Source: JAITMY01 sp031549685
Lineage (GTDB): Bacteria; Bacteroidota; Bacteroidia; Bacteroidales; UBA932
DNA length: 22,720 nt
Direction of reading: 5' to 3'
Assembly (NCBI GenBank): GCA_031549685.1
Contig: JAVBPG010000025.1
Coordinates: 1 to 22,720 of the forward strand
The notes under the pieces are model-generated. The model saw only the letters and a list, made by a program, of their open reading frames with translations, was not told the origin of the DNA and ran no database searches. Shown here in pieces: positions 15,125 to 22,716 of this stretch (positions are counted from its first letter, which is position 1; the number at the start of each line of letters is the position of its first letter). The translations under genes and the position numbers were made by a program.

Positions 15125-15156
15125 GTGGACACGGCATTCTTTACTTCCGTGTCCAC
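15125..15156 (+). other. Hairpin between the lipoprotein and second barrel genes
   Basis: GTGGACACGG (15125-15134) pairs perfectly with CCGTGTCCAC (15147-15156) around a 12-base T-rich loop. Only two T residues follow, so it is a poor terminator. It may attenuate transcription or protect the upstream mRNA end. Confidence 0.55.
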
Positions 15157-15196
15157 TTGGTTAAAACCTGAAATCTGAACCGAGCGAAGCGAGCTC

Positions 15197-16840
15197 ATGA
15201 GAACTTTAGTTCGAGTAAATTTGAAATTTAAACACGCATACCGCATTCTTGCTGCAGCAGCCCTCCTCTTTTTTGGGTTTAAGGGGAGGCTTGCCGCGCA
15301 GGATACGGCTATGCTGTGGCGTGACTACAGCTACGTGCAGCAGGCCAACGTGGAGCTACAAAGCAACAACGCCGTGTTTTTGCAGCACTTTGATTTTAAA
15401 AGAATGGCAATAGCCGAAGCGTACGCTACCAAAAGCAACGGAGGCTTTGTAAACTACCACCAATCCGGCAACAGCTACGAGCTGGGTGCGCAAACCGAGG
15501 CCTACTTCCGCTTAAACCCCAAGGTAGTTTTTTACGGAAAAGTACGCTATGGTAATTTTACGGGGCAAAACATGGGAGGCTCGGTATTTATTAACCCCTA
15601 CTACAACGCCTTTGATATTGTGGAGTGGGCCGATAGCACGCGCGGCGAAAAAAACCTGGAGCGCTACCACCTCGTAGGCGCTGTGGGCATCAGGCTGTAC
15701 CAGGGCTTAAGCCTTGGCGGCAAGGTTGACTATCAAGCGGCCAACTATGCCAAATACAAGGATTTACGACACACAAATAAGTTGCTCGACATGTCGTGCA
15801 CATTGGGCTTAGGCTACGCCTTTGGCAGCGTGGTGGAGTTGGGTGTCAGCTATCTTTACGGGCGCAGCACCGAGGGCATTACATTCAAAAGATACGGTAA
15901 TACCGACAAGCCGTACAGCTCGCTAATTAATTTTGGCGCATTTTACGGTCGCACCGAGGCCATTGGCGAATCCGGGTACACAAAAGAGGGAGCTTCGACA
16001 CCCGTATTTAACAAGCTTCAGGGCGTGGAAGGTCAGCTCAGGCTGCGGCTCGGTAGCCGCTGGAGCATGTTCAACAGCGCATCCTACACCACGCGCAACG
16101 GCTACTATGGCCGCAAGATGAACAACTCGCCCCTGTACACCGAGCACACGGGCCACGGCATGTCTTACCTCGGAAGTTTATCGTACACAACAGCGCGACG
16201 GCTGCACAACCTGCAGCTGAACGTGGGCACGGAGCAGCTGGATAACTTTGAAAATATTTACCAGGAGAATCACACCCTTGGTGGCAAAACCGAGTACATA
16301 TACTACGGCAGCACGCAAACCACCGATAGAAAAATATCTACCTACAGCCTACGGTACACCGCCAACCTTGGCGTAGAAAATTACCATCCCACGTGGGTAC
16401 TCACGGCAGGCGCATATACGTGGGAGCGCAAGCAAACCACCTCGCTGTACCCCTACTACCGCAGGCAAAACGTTCAAACATACGCCGCGCAGGCAAGCGC
16501 CAAGCGCAACATAATTTGCGGCAAAAATGAGTACAGTTTACTGCTGGGCGCGCTGTACGGCAGCGGTAGCGGCACGGCCAAAAAAGACGGCGTGTACACC
16601 CCACCCTCGTCAACACAAGGAGCACCCAAAAGTATGGACGTTGACCTGTACCGCGAGTACGAATACCTTACCGCCACTCGCCTGCAGGGAAAGGCCGAGC
16701 TGGGATACGAACGGTTGCTAACAGCGCAAGTCAGAGGACACCTAAAATTTTCTTACGAGTACACACGCGCCTATAACGTTGAATATGTAAAAGATGGTAA
16801 CTTTGGCGTTGCTAATTTGATCATAGGCTGCACATTTTAA
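15197..16840 (+). CDS. DUF6850-like outer-membrane beta-barrel protein
   Basis: The protein has 547 residues with a signal peptide that has a long positive N-region (about 1-35, ending LAAQ). The rest consists of alternating amphipathic strands rich in Tyr, Gly and Asn, for example YELGAQTEAYFRLNPKVVFYGKVRYGNF and LGLGYAFGSVVELGVSYLYG. It ends in phenylalanine (IIGCTF), as outer-membrane barrels do for assembly. There is no plug domain or TonB box, so it is not a TonB receptor. From memory it fits the DUF6850 outer-membrane barrel group found beside DUF4876 lipoproteins. It may be a channel, or a surface partner of the receptor-lipoprotein pair. The ABC ATPase gene follows after only 24 bases, so the two are cotranscribed. 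Confidence 0.78.
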   Translation: MRTLVRVNLKFKHAYRILAAAALLFFGFKGRLAAQDTAMLWRDYSYVQQANVELQSNNAVFLQHFDFKRMAIAEAYATKSNGGFVNYHQSGNSYELGAQTEAYFRLNPKVVFYGKVRYGNFTGQNMGGSVFINPYYNAFDIVEWADSTRGEKNLERYHLVGAVGIRLYQGLSLGGKVDYQAANYAKYKDLRHTNKLLDMSCTLGLGYAFGSVVELGVSYLYGRSTEGITFKRYGNTDKPYSSLINFGAFYGRTEAIGESGYTKEGASTPVFNKLQGVEGQLRLRLGSRWSMFNSASYTTRNGYYGRKMNNSPLYTEHTGHGMSYLGSLSYTTARRLHNLQLNVGTEQLDNFENIYQENHTLGGKTEYIYYGSTQTTDRKISTYSLRYTANLGVENYHPTWVLTAGAYTWERKQTTSLYPYYRRQNVQTYAAQASAKRNIICGKNEYSLLLGALYGSGSGTAKKDGVYTPPSSTQGAPKSMDVDLYREYEYLTATRLQGKAELGYERLLTAQVRGHLKFSYEYTRAYNVEYVKDGNFGVANLIIGCTF

Positions 16841-16864
16841 TTACAGATAACATTTTTTCATTAT

Positions 16865-17743
16865 ATGGAACCAATTATTCAGTGCGAAAACATTACCCAC
16901 TACTACGGTAGTAAGCTCATTTACGAGAATATCAACTTTGAGGTAAAGCGCGGAAAAATTCTCGGCCTGCTTGGCAAAAACGGCACGGGAAAAACTACCA
17001 TCATCAACATTCTTACCGGCTACCTCAAGCCACGTTCGGGCGTGTGCCGCATACTGGGCGAGGATATGAACAGCATTTCGCCAGCCACCAAAAGCCGCAT
17101 AGGGCTGCTGCTCGAAGGGCACATACAGCACAGCTACTTCAACATGGAGCAAATCGAAAAATTTTACAGCCGCTTTTTTCCACGCTGGAAGCGCGACGCC
17201 TACTACGAGCTGCTGAAAAGATTGCAGGTTACGCGTACGCAAAAAATCAGCACCATGAGCTGCGGACAGCGCTCGCAAATTGCCCTTGGGTTACTGTTTG
17301 CCCAAGACCCCGAGCTGCTCATCCTCGACGACTTCTCCATGGGGCTCGACCCGGGGTATCGTCGCCTATTTGTGGAGTACTTGCGCGAGTACACCACCGC
17401 CGAAAATAAAACGGTGTTCCTTACCTCGCACATTATTCAGGACATGGAACTACTCATAGATGACTGCATGATAATGGATTACGGGAAATTATTGCTTCAC
17501 GAGCCAACCTCGCACATTACCGACAACTTCCGCCGGTTCCGCTTTGAAAGCGCCGCCACACCGCCGCAAACGCCCCTGCTATGGAGCACCGAAAAGGTAG
17601 GCCACGCGTGGGAAACCTACTCCTTTGCCTCCTCCGCCGAAGTGCAAAAAGAGTTGACCATAAACGGCGCAAGCATTAGCAACTTTTCGGAGGAAAAGCT
17701 ATCGCTGGAGGATGCGTTTATTGGACTCACGGGAAAATATTAG
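16865..17743 (+). CDS. ABC transporter ATP-binding protein with atypical motifs
   Basis: This is a cytoplasmic ATPase subunit of 292 residues, of the type that pairs with ABC-2-like permeases. Walker A is GKNGTGKTT (37-45), the H-loop is TSHI (187-190) and the D-loop is GLDP (160-163). Two positions differ from the norm. The signature is MSCGQ (131-135) instead of LSGGQ, and Walker B reads LLILDDFSMGLDP (151-163), with aspartate where the catalytic glutamate usually stands. The Q-loop region reads LLLEGH (81-86) with no obvious glutamine. The fold looks complete, with a C-terminal tail from about 225 that ends LEDAFIGLTGKY, as in CcmA/YtrB-type exporters. ATP turnover may be slow. The permease gene follows 220 bases later, with repeats in between. 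Confidence 0.9.
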   Translation: MEPIIQCENITHYYGSKLIYENINFEVKRGKILGLLGKNGTGKTTIINILTGYLKPRSGVCRILGEDMNSISPATKSRIGLLLEGHIQHSYFNMEQIEKFYSRFFPRWKRDAYYELLKRLQVTRTQKISTMSCGQRSQIALGLLFAQDPELLILDDFSMGLDPGYRRLFVEYLREYTTAENKTVFLTSHIIQDMELLIDDCMIMDYGKLLLHEPTSHITDNFRRFRFESAATPPQTPLLWSTEKVGHAWETYSFASSAEVQKELTINGASISNFSEEKLSLEDAFIGLTGKY

Positions 17744-17794
17744 AGTAAAGGAAAAAGAATGAGAAGGCAATCCGCGCGCAACTCTCAATCGAAG

Positions 17795-17947
17795 CGTCAT
17801 GGCGAGGAAGAGCAACGAAGCAATCTCACAGACCACTGTCATCCAGAACTTGATTCGGGATCTCCCGACCGGAGGTTGCGGGTCGAGCCCGCAATAACAA
17901 GACCGATTCAACAGTTCAACACTTTAGCAATTCAGCAGTTCAACAAC
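17795..17947. repeat. Composite repeat between the ABC ATPase and permease genes
   Basis: It opens with GCGTCATGGCGAGGAAGAGC (GTCATTGCGAGC family). Next comes CTTGATTCGGGATCTCC (17849-17865), and then the hairpin TTGCGGGTCGAGCCCGCAA (17876-17894). A near-copy of the last two parts lies at 19984-20044. CAGTTCAAC-type words fill 17907-17947. No protein is encoded, and no promoter is recognisable. Confidence 0.75.
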
Positions 17948-17963
17948 CTATAAATAATCCAAA

Positions 17964-18632
17964 ATGTTACAATCACTAATTTACAAGGAGTGGATCAAAA
18001 CTCGCCGGCTCGTGCTGCTCATAGCCATACTATTTGCAGCCGTTGTTACCTATACCTTTCTGTGGGGAGCGCAGCAGATGGAGGCCTCGGGAGCAGTTGC
18101 CATATGGGAAACCATTATAGCCAAAGACATGCGCTTGGTAAGCTACATAAAGTACCTGCCACCCGCAGCCGGCATGCTGTTGGCCATAGCACAATTTGCC
18201 CCCGAAATGCAAAGCAAGCGGCTTAAGCTCACGCTCCATTTACCCATGAACGAGTCAAAAATTCTATATACCATGCTGGGGTATGGGCTTGTAATTTTGC
18301 TCCTGATTTTTGCGCTTACCGGCCTGACATTTGCGCTGGGGCTGAGCATTAGCTACGCTCGCGAGATTGTGGCAGCCAACCTTTGGACATCGCTTCCGTG
18401 GTTTGCCGGCGGCGCGTTAGCCTACCTGCTCGCCTCATGGATTTGCCTTGAACCTGTGTGGAGGCAGCGTATTTTTGACGCTGTGCCTGCCATCTGCATA
18501 CTATCCGTGCTGTACATCGACCAAATGTCGGGTGCATTTGCCACCTACCTACCCTACATGGTAGCGCTGCTGGCCATCTGCTTCTTCTTCCCCATATACT
18601 CCACCGAGCGATTTAAAAATGGGGAGCAGTAA
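17964..18632 (+). CDS. ABC-2-type transporter permease
   Basis: This is an inner-membrane protein of 222 residues with about six hydrophobic segments: near 15-34, 62-78, 103-127, 141-160, 173-188 and 195-213. It starts with MLQSLIYKEWIKTRR, a cytoplasmic amphipathic start common in ABC-2-type permeases (LxxKExxxxRR). A short hydrophilic loop PEMQSKRLKLTLHLPMNESKI (80-100) lies between segments 2 and 3 and could contact the ATPase; LHLPMxxxKI-like text in this loop is usual for the group. With the ATPase at 16865 it forms a transporter whose substrate and direction are unknown. Known ABC-2 systems mostly export. The repeat separating it from the ATPase gene may change relative expression. Confidence 0.85.
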   Translation: MLQSLIYKEWIKTRRLVLLIAILFAAVVTYTFLWGAQQMEASGAVAIWETIIAKDMRLVSYIKYLPPAAGMLLAIAQFAPEMQSKRLKLTLHLPMNESKILYTMLGYGLVILLLIFALTGLTFALGLSISYAREIVAANLWTSLPWFAGGALAYLLASWICLEPVWRQRIFDAVPAICILSVLYIDQMSGAFATYLPYMVALLAICFFFPIYSTERFKNGEQ

Positions 18633-18637
18633 GGATT

Positions 18638-18709
18638 GAGCTTGCTTCGTTGTTCCTCCTCGCAATAACGTAACCCGAAGCGTCATTGCGAGCACGGCGA
18701 AGCAAGCTC
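18638..18709. repeat. Inverted-repeat element between the permease and DUF4857-like genes
   Basis: GAGCTTGCTTCG (18638-18649) and CGAAGCAAGCTC (18698-18709) are perfectly complementary. Inside lie CCTCGCAATAACG and CGTCATTGCGAG as a second, imperfect pair. This is the most complete two-armed copy of the GTCATTGCGAGC family in the window. It begins 6 bases after the permease stop. Confidence 0.82.
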
Positions 18710-18755
18710 GACATGAACAACTCTAAGTGTTTAAACAGTTTTCGATTTTCATAAA

Positions 18756-19973
18756 ATGAAGCATAAAAATATAATTCGCATAGCCATCATTCTGGCAACC
18801 ACACTTACCCTCCTGTGGGCCATACCTGCGCTGGTAAGCACCGCCACCTACTCATCGCAGCACCACCCATTTGTTTACTTCAGCTCCACCGTCAAGGAGT
18901 TTTGCTTCCGCAAAAGCATGGGCAAGGAAGCGCTGCGCTACGATGCCTCGGGCAACCAGTACACCGAGGCGCAGTTTGACTCCATTATACCCATGATGTA
19001 CTACCGCCAGCTGGCGCTCAACGGCAAAATGCCCGACAGCCTCAACGGCGTAGCCGTCAATCCGCAAATTATTCGCTCCAACAGCTTTGTATTTCGCTAC
19101 CGCCCGTCGGAAATAAGCCAGCCGCACATGGGGCTGTACGTGCTGCTCGAAAGCATGTCGGGGCGCGCCAACCTGCAGTCGCCCGGTGATGCCTTTCGCT
19201 TCAAAAACAAAATTGAGTTTATTGATATACTTACCAATACCGTAAATAGAGAAAAGACCGAATTATACGCCACCGAGCTGGAAAAGCGCGGATACACCTT
19301 CCCCACCCAATGGGCGCAAGGCGATTTCAGCACGCAAAAAGCCTTTGACGAAGGCTACTTTGCGCTCGACGCAAAGGGGCAGCTATTTCACATGAAGCAG
19401 GTAAGCGGCAAGCCATTTATTCGCAACACTAAAGCCGCCGACTCCATCAACGTGCTGCATTTCTCCATGCTCAACGTGCCCAACAAGCGCTTCTACGGCT
19501 TTGTATTCGACACCCAGGGCGGCATGTACATGCTCGAGTCGCCCACCTGCAAGCTGCTTAAGCTCGACCTGCCACCCATTGATATGCACCGGCACGATGT
19601 GTTGATTATGGGCGACATGTTTTACTGGACAGTAACCATTACCACACCACAGGGAAAATGCTACTACGCGCTGAATAACAGCACCCTGCAAAAGGTCGAC
19701 GAGTACTTATTGGACAACAAAACCGACCTGTGGGATAAAACATCGGCGTGGCTATTCCCTGCCTACATTACCGTTACCGACAGCAGCAGCAAGTTCGTGC
19801 AACCCAAAATACATTTTACGGCAGCCACAGCCTTTGCGTTCAACCTGCTTGCAGCCCTTACGTTTGCCTTCTTTGCACGAAAAAATAAAGCCGTGGTTCC
19901 GCACTGCATCTACATTTTATTTACAGGCATAGCCGGCCTGATTGCCGTACTCATTACACCCAATTTTAAATAG
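18756..19973 (+). CDS. DUF4857-like membrane-anchored protein
   Basis: The protein has 405 residues. One hydrophobic segment lies at the N-terminus (about 7-28), followed by an extracytoplasmic domain of some 320 residues and two C-terminal membrane segments (about 352-372 and 380-400), with FARKNK between them facing the cytoplasm. The soluble part has repeated strand motifs resembling blades or repeats: YFALDAKGQLFHMKQ, RFYGFVFDTQGGMYMLES, and MFYWTVTITTPQGKCYYALN. From memory this matches DUF4857, a Bacteroidota family seen beside ABC genes of this type. It could be a periplasmic partner of the ABC-2 transporter, linking it to the outer-membrane components. No catalytic motif is apparent. 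The ATG at 18756 immediately precedes the anchor. Confidence 0.75.
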   Translation: MKHKNIIRIAIILATTLTLLWAIPALVSTATYSSQHHPFVYFSSTVKEFCFRKSMGKEALRYDASGNQYTEAQFDSIIPMMYYRQLALNGKMPDSLNGVAVNPQIIRSNSFVFRYRPSEISQPHMGLYVLLESMSGRANLQSPGDAFRFKNKIEFIDILTNTVNREKTELYATELEKRGYTFPTQWAQGDFSTQKAFDEGYFALDAKGQLFHMKQVSGKPFIRNTKAADSINVLHFSMLNVPNKRFYGFVFDTQGGMYMLESPTCKLLKLDLPPIDMHRHDVLIMGDMFYWTVTITTPQGKCYYALNNSTLQKVDEYLLDNKTDLWDKTSAWLFPAYITVTDSSSKFVQPKIHFTAATAFAFNLLAALTFAFFARKNKAVVPHCIYILFTGIAGLIAVLITPNFK

Positions 19974-19983
19974 ACCACACATT

Positions 19984-20044
19984 GCATCCCGCACTTGATT
20001 CGGGATCTCCCACAAGGAGATTGCGGGTCAAGCCCGCAATAACA
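19984..20044. repeat. CTTGATTCGGGATCTCC-type repeat with hairpin
   Basis: It contains CTTGATTCGGGATCTCC (19994-20010) and the hairpin ATTGCGGGTCAAGCCCGCAAT (20020-20040). It is a close relative of 17839-17898 and of the outer arms of the element at 9616-9872. A reading frame stays open through it (from a TTG at 19982) into the lipoprotein gene, but this is repeat sequence and not coding. Confidence 0.8.
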
Positions 20045-20083
20045 GCAGCAAAAAAAAACAATTTAATTTCAAATAAAATCATC

Positions 20084-20617
20084 ATGAAAAACATTCTCCT
20101 CATTCTCTCGCTCGCCCTTTTGGCCTCGGCCTGCGGCAACAGCCCCAAGAGCAACAAAGCTACTACAAACACCGAAGCGGCTACGCCCGTTGTAACCTCC
20201 CTCGGCGTTGACAGCCTGCTGGCCGTGGCCGACAGCTTCATCAACAAAACCATAACCCTGCATGGGTACGTAACGCACGTGTGCAAGCACTCCGGCCGTC
20301 GCTGCTTTCTGGTTGACGAAAGCCAAAAGAATTCCATTCGCGTAGAAGCCAAGGAGGGCATTGGCGGCTTTAACCGAGAGCTGGTGGGTTCTAAAATTTC
20401 CGTAAAAGGAACGCTGCGCGAACGCCAGCTGACCCGGCAGGAAATTGCCGATATGGAGAACGCCACCAACAAGAAAAAAGCCGAAGACGGCTCGGCCGAA
20501 ACCTGCGCCGCCGAGCTGAGCAACATTTCCAAAATGCGCGCCTGGATGAAGGAGCACGGAAAGGATTACTACGCTATTTACTACGTTGACGGAAGCGCTT
20601 ATGAAGTGGTGGATTAA
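20084..20617 (+). CDS. OB-fold-like lipoprotein with a His/Cys cluster
   Basis: The protein has 177 residues. The signal sequence ends in the lipobox LASAC, with lipidation at C17. I chose the ATG at 20084 because it directly precedes the signal; an open frame back to 19982 only reads repeat sequence. Residues about 55-115 look like a small beta-barrel of the OB type (ITLHGYVTHVCKHSGRRCFLVDES, then NSIRVEAKEG, VGSKISVKGTLRERQLTRQEI). H65, C67, H69 and C74 cluster in one strand and could bind a metal or haem, or form a disulphide. Two more features are a Lys/Glu-rich linker (128-138) and C141. Its stop overlaps the start of the next gene by 17 bases, so the two are probably coupled. It could be attached to the inner or outer membrane; function unknown. 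Confidence 0.82.
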   Translation: MKNILLILSLALLASACGNSPKSNKATTNTEAATPVVTSLGVDSLLAVADSFINKTITLHGYVTHVCKHSGRRCFLVDESQKNSIRVEAKEGIGGFNRELVGSKISVKGTLRERQLTRQEIADMENATNKKKAEDGSAETCAAELSNISKMRAWMKEHGKDYYAIYYVDGSAYEVVD

Positions 20618-21158
20618 CAACCCGAAGTTTGTGAAGTGGATGCGCATCATCCACCGCGACCTGGGCTACCTCATGGTAGGTATGTGCCTGGTGTACGGCA
20701 TATCAGGTATGCTGCTCAACCACATGAAGGAGGGCAAAGACCCCGCGCATAAAGTAGAGCATAAGCAGGTTACTCTTGAGAAAAACTTGTCAGTAGAGCT
20801 GCTAACCGCCGCTTGGGAAGAAAACTCAAAGCTGCCAAAGCTGAACAAAGTGCTTACTGCCGATGAAGCTCAATACCAGCTCATGCTCAAAGGCGGCATA
20901 GGCATGTACGACAAGCAAACCGGCGAAGCGCAGTACGAAATAAGCACTGTGCGCCCTTTGGTATACTGGATAAATCGTCTGCACTACAACCGCGTAACCG
21001 GTTGGTCGCTTATGGCCAATGTCTTTGCCGGCTCACTCATTTTCTTTGCCCTTTCAGGCCTTGTAATGGTAAAAGGGAAAAAGGGAGTGGCTGGCCGCGG
21101 CAAGTGGTACTTGCTGGCGGGGTTGCTAATACCTATCATATACGTACTGCTGACGTAA
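20601..21158 (+). CDS. PepSY-type three-helix membrane protein
   Basis: The protein has 185 residues. Membrane helices lie at about 22-40, 138-157 and 169-184, with a periplasmic-size loop (about 42-125) between the first two. The pattern RIIHRDLGYLMVGMCLVYGISGMLLNH is the PepSY-associated transmembrane start. H18 and H41 flank helix 1, and H128 (NRLHYN) precedes helix 2, positions where related proteins carry haem or metal ligands. In other bacteria PepSY membrane proteins take part in ferric-siderophore reduction or iron uptake, which is the main reason to suspect a metal or haem role here. The ATG at 20601 is preferred over the TTG at 20586. It overlaps the upstream lipoprotein gene, the last of the series, and is followed by a hairpin element. 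Confidence 0.85.
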   Translation: MKWWINNPKFVKWMRIIHRDLGYLMVGMCLVYGISGMLLNHMKEGKDPAHKVEHKQVTLEKNLSVELLTAAWEENSKLPKLNKVLTADEAQYQLMLKGGIGMYDKQTGEAQYEISTVRPLVYWINRLHYNRVTGWSLMANVFAGSLIFFALSGLVMVKGKKGVAGRGKWYLLAGLLIPIIYVLLT

Positions 21159-21195
21159 GATTTTTTTTGGAATGTAATCTAGCAACTATCCACTC

Positions 21196-21345
21196 TTTCA
21201 TTGCCGTCGGTTTTAACCGACGATAAAAATGGCAAAAGATGCAAAAGCGCGCGGAGCAAGCGTTTCCCTTGGATTAACAACTTGCTCCGCGCGCAATATT
21301 CTGGAGTATCTCTAAAACCGTCAGCTAAAGCTGACGGCAATGAAA
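21196..21345. repeat. 150-base element of three hairpins with 13-base terminal inverted repeats
   Basis: TTTCATTGCCGTC (21196-21208) is perfectly inverted at 21333-21345. Hairpin 1 is CGTCGGTT/AACCGACG (21205-21222). Central arms GCGCGCGGAGCAAG (21247-21260) and CTTGCTCCGCGCGC (21281-21294) are perfect. Hairpin 3 is CCGTCAGCTAAAGCTGACGG (21318-21337). On the minus strand hairpin 3 is followed by TTTTAG, so it may also terminate hisS. No coding content. Confidence 0.88.
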
Positions 21346-21363
21346 AAAATGCCTAACAAATCA

Positions 21364-22716
21364 CTAAAACATCCCCACCAGCTCCGCGCCCGACAGCGTT
21401 TTTTGTTCCCCCGTCTTCATGTTTTTGAGCGACACTTTTTGTTCCGCCATTTCGTTTTCGCCGGCAATTACCACGTAAAGAATTCCGCGCTTATCGGCGT
21501 ACTCAAGCTGCTTTTGCAGCTTTTTTCTATCCGGGTAAACTTCCACCCCCACGCCTTTTTTTCGCAGCTGTGCAGCCAGCGGAATACAGTATAATTCTTC
21601 AGCCTCGCCAAGGTTGGCAAACATAATTTGAGTACCAACCTGCGTGCTTTCGGGGAAAAGGTTTAGCTGCGTCATCACATCGTAAATCCTATCCGCGCCA
21701 AACGAAATGCCAACACCCGAAACGTTGGGCAGGCCGAATATTCCCGTGAGGTTGTCGTAGCGGCCGCCGCCGGTAATGCTGCCCATCTCCACGCCCTTGG
21801 CCTTTACCTCAAAAATAGCACCGGTGTAGTAGCTCAAGCCGCGCGCAAGCGACAAATCCAGCTCTACCTCGCACTTCAAATTCAGCTTTTTGAGGTAGGA
21901 GAGAATTGTTGTCAACTCCTGCACTCCCAAGATGCCAACTTCCGAATTTGATAAAATATTGCTCAGCGTTTGCAGCTTCTCATCCGAAGTACCGCTAAGC
22001 AAAAGTATAGGCTCCAGCTTGGCTATAGCCTCGGCAGCAATACCGCGCTCAACCAGCTCCGCCTTCACTTTCTCCAACCCTATTTTTTCAATTTTATCAA
22101 TCGCCACAGTTATATCGGTCAACTTATCGCTGGCATTCATCAGCTCTGCAATTCCACTCAATATTTTGCGGTTATTGATTTTGAGCGTAACCGCAAAACC
22201 CAGCTGCTGGTACACCTCGTCCACAATTTGAATCAGCTCCACCTCGTTAAGTAAAGAGGTTGAACCCACCACATCCACATCGCACTGGTAAAACTCGCGG
22301 TAGCGGCCCTTTTGCGGCCTGTCGGCGCGCCACACGGGTTGAATTTGGTAGCGACGAAAAGGGAACGAAATTTCATTTTGGTGCTGCACCACGTAGCGCG
22401 CAAAGGGCACCGTCAGGTCGTAGCGCAGGCCCTTTTCGCAAACCTTTACCGAGGTGGCGTTGGAGTTTGCCAAATCCTCCGGTGTCAGCTTCGAAAAAGC
22501 ATCGCCGGAGTTGAGAACTTTAAACAGCAGCTTATCGCCCTCGTCGCCGTACTTGCCCAACAAGGTCGAAAGATTTTCCATTGCCGGCGTTTCGATTGGC
22601 TGAAATCCGAAGGTTCTAAAAACGCTTTTTATCGTATCGAAAATATGGGTACGCTTGGCGGTTTCAACGGGCGAAAAATCGCGGGTACCGGCGGGTATGC
22701 TTGGTTTCTGAGCCAT
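21364..22716 (-). CDS. hisS: Histidyl-tRNA synthetase
   Basis: This class II aminoacyl-tRNA synthetase charges tRNA-His in the cytoplasm. The 450-residue frame is complete, starting MAQKPSIPAGTRDFSP, the usual N-terminus. Motifs are LRYDLTVPFARYV (97-109), motif 2 with RRYQIQPVWRADRPQKGRYREFYQCDVD split across 121-148, the histidine-binding LARGLSYYTG (290-299), GGGRYDNL (317-324) and motif 3 GVGISFGADRI (335-345). The last 90 residues are the anticodon-binding domain (about 360-450, with EVYPDRKKLQKQLEYADKRG). Sequence between 160 and 280 is the helical insertion of the family. It is convergent with the PepSY gene, and the three-hairpin element lies at its 3' side. Its promoter is outside the window. 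Confidence 0.97.
   Translation of the reverse strand: MAQKPSIPAGTRDFSPVETAKRTHIFDTIKSVFRTFGFQPIETPAMENLSTLLGKYGDEGDKLLFKVLNSGDAFSKLTPEDLANSNATSVKVCEKGLRYDLTVPFARYVVQHQNEISFPFRRYQIQPVWRADRPQKGRYREFYQCDVDVVGSTSLLNEVELIQIVDEVYQQLGFAVTLKINNRKILSGIAELMNASDKLTDITVAIDKIEKIGLEKVKAELVERGIAAEAIAKLEPILLLSGTSDEKLQTLSNILSNSEVGILGVQELTTILSYLKKLNLKCEVELDLSLARGLSYYTGAIFEVKAKGVEMGSITGGGRYDNLTGIFGLPNVSGVGISFGADRIYDVMTQLNLFPESTQVGTQIMFANLGEAEELYCIPLAAQLRKKGVGVEVYPDRKKLQKQLEYADKRGILYVVIAGENEMAEQKVSLKNMKTGEQKTLSGAELVGMF

Noticed and set aside
17795..20044. CRISPR-like array or integron in the repeat-rich operon gaps
   Set aside because: Repeats are unequal, irregularly spaced by whole genes, and palindromic; there are no unique equal-length spacers, cas genes or integrase.
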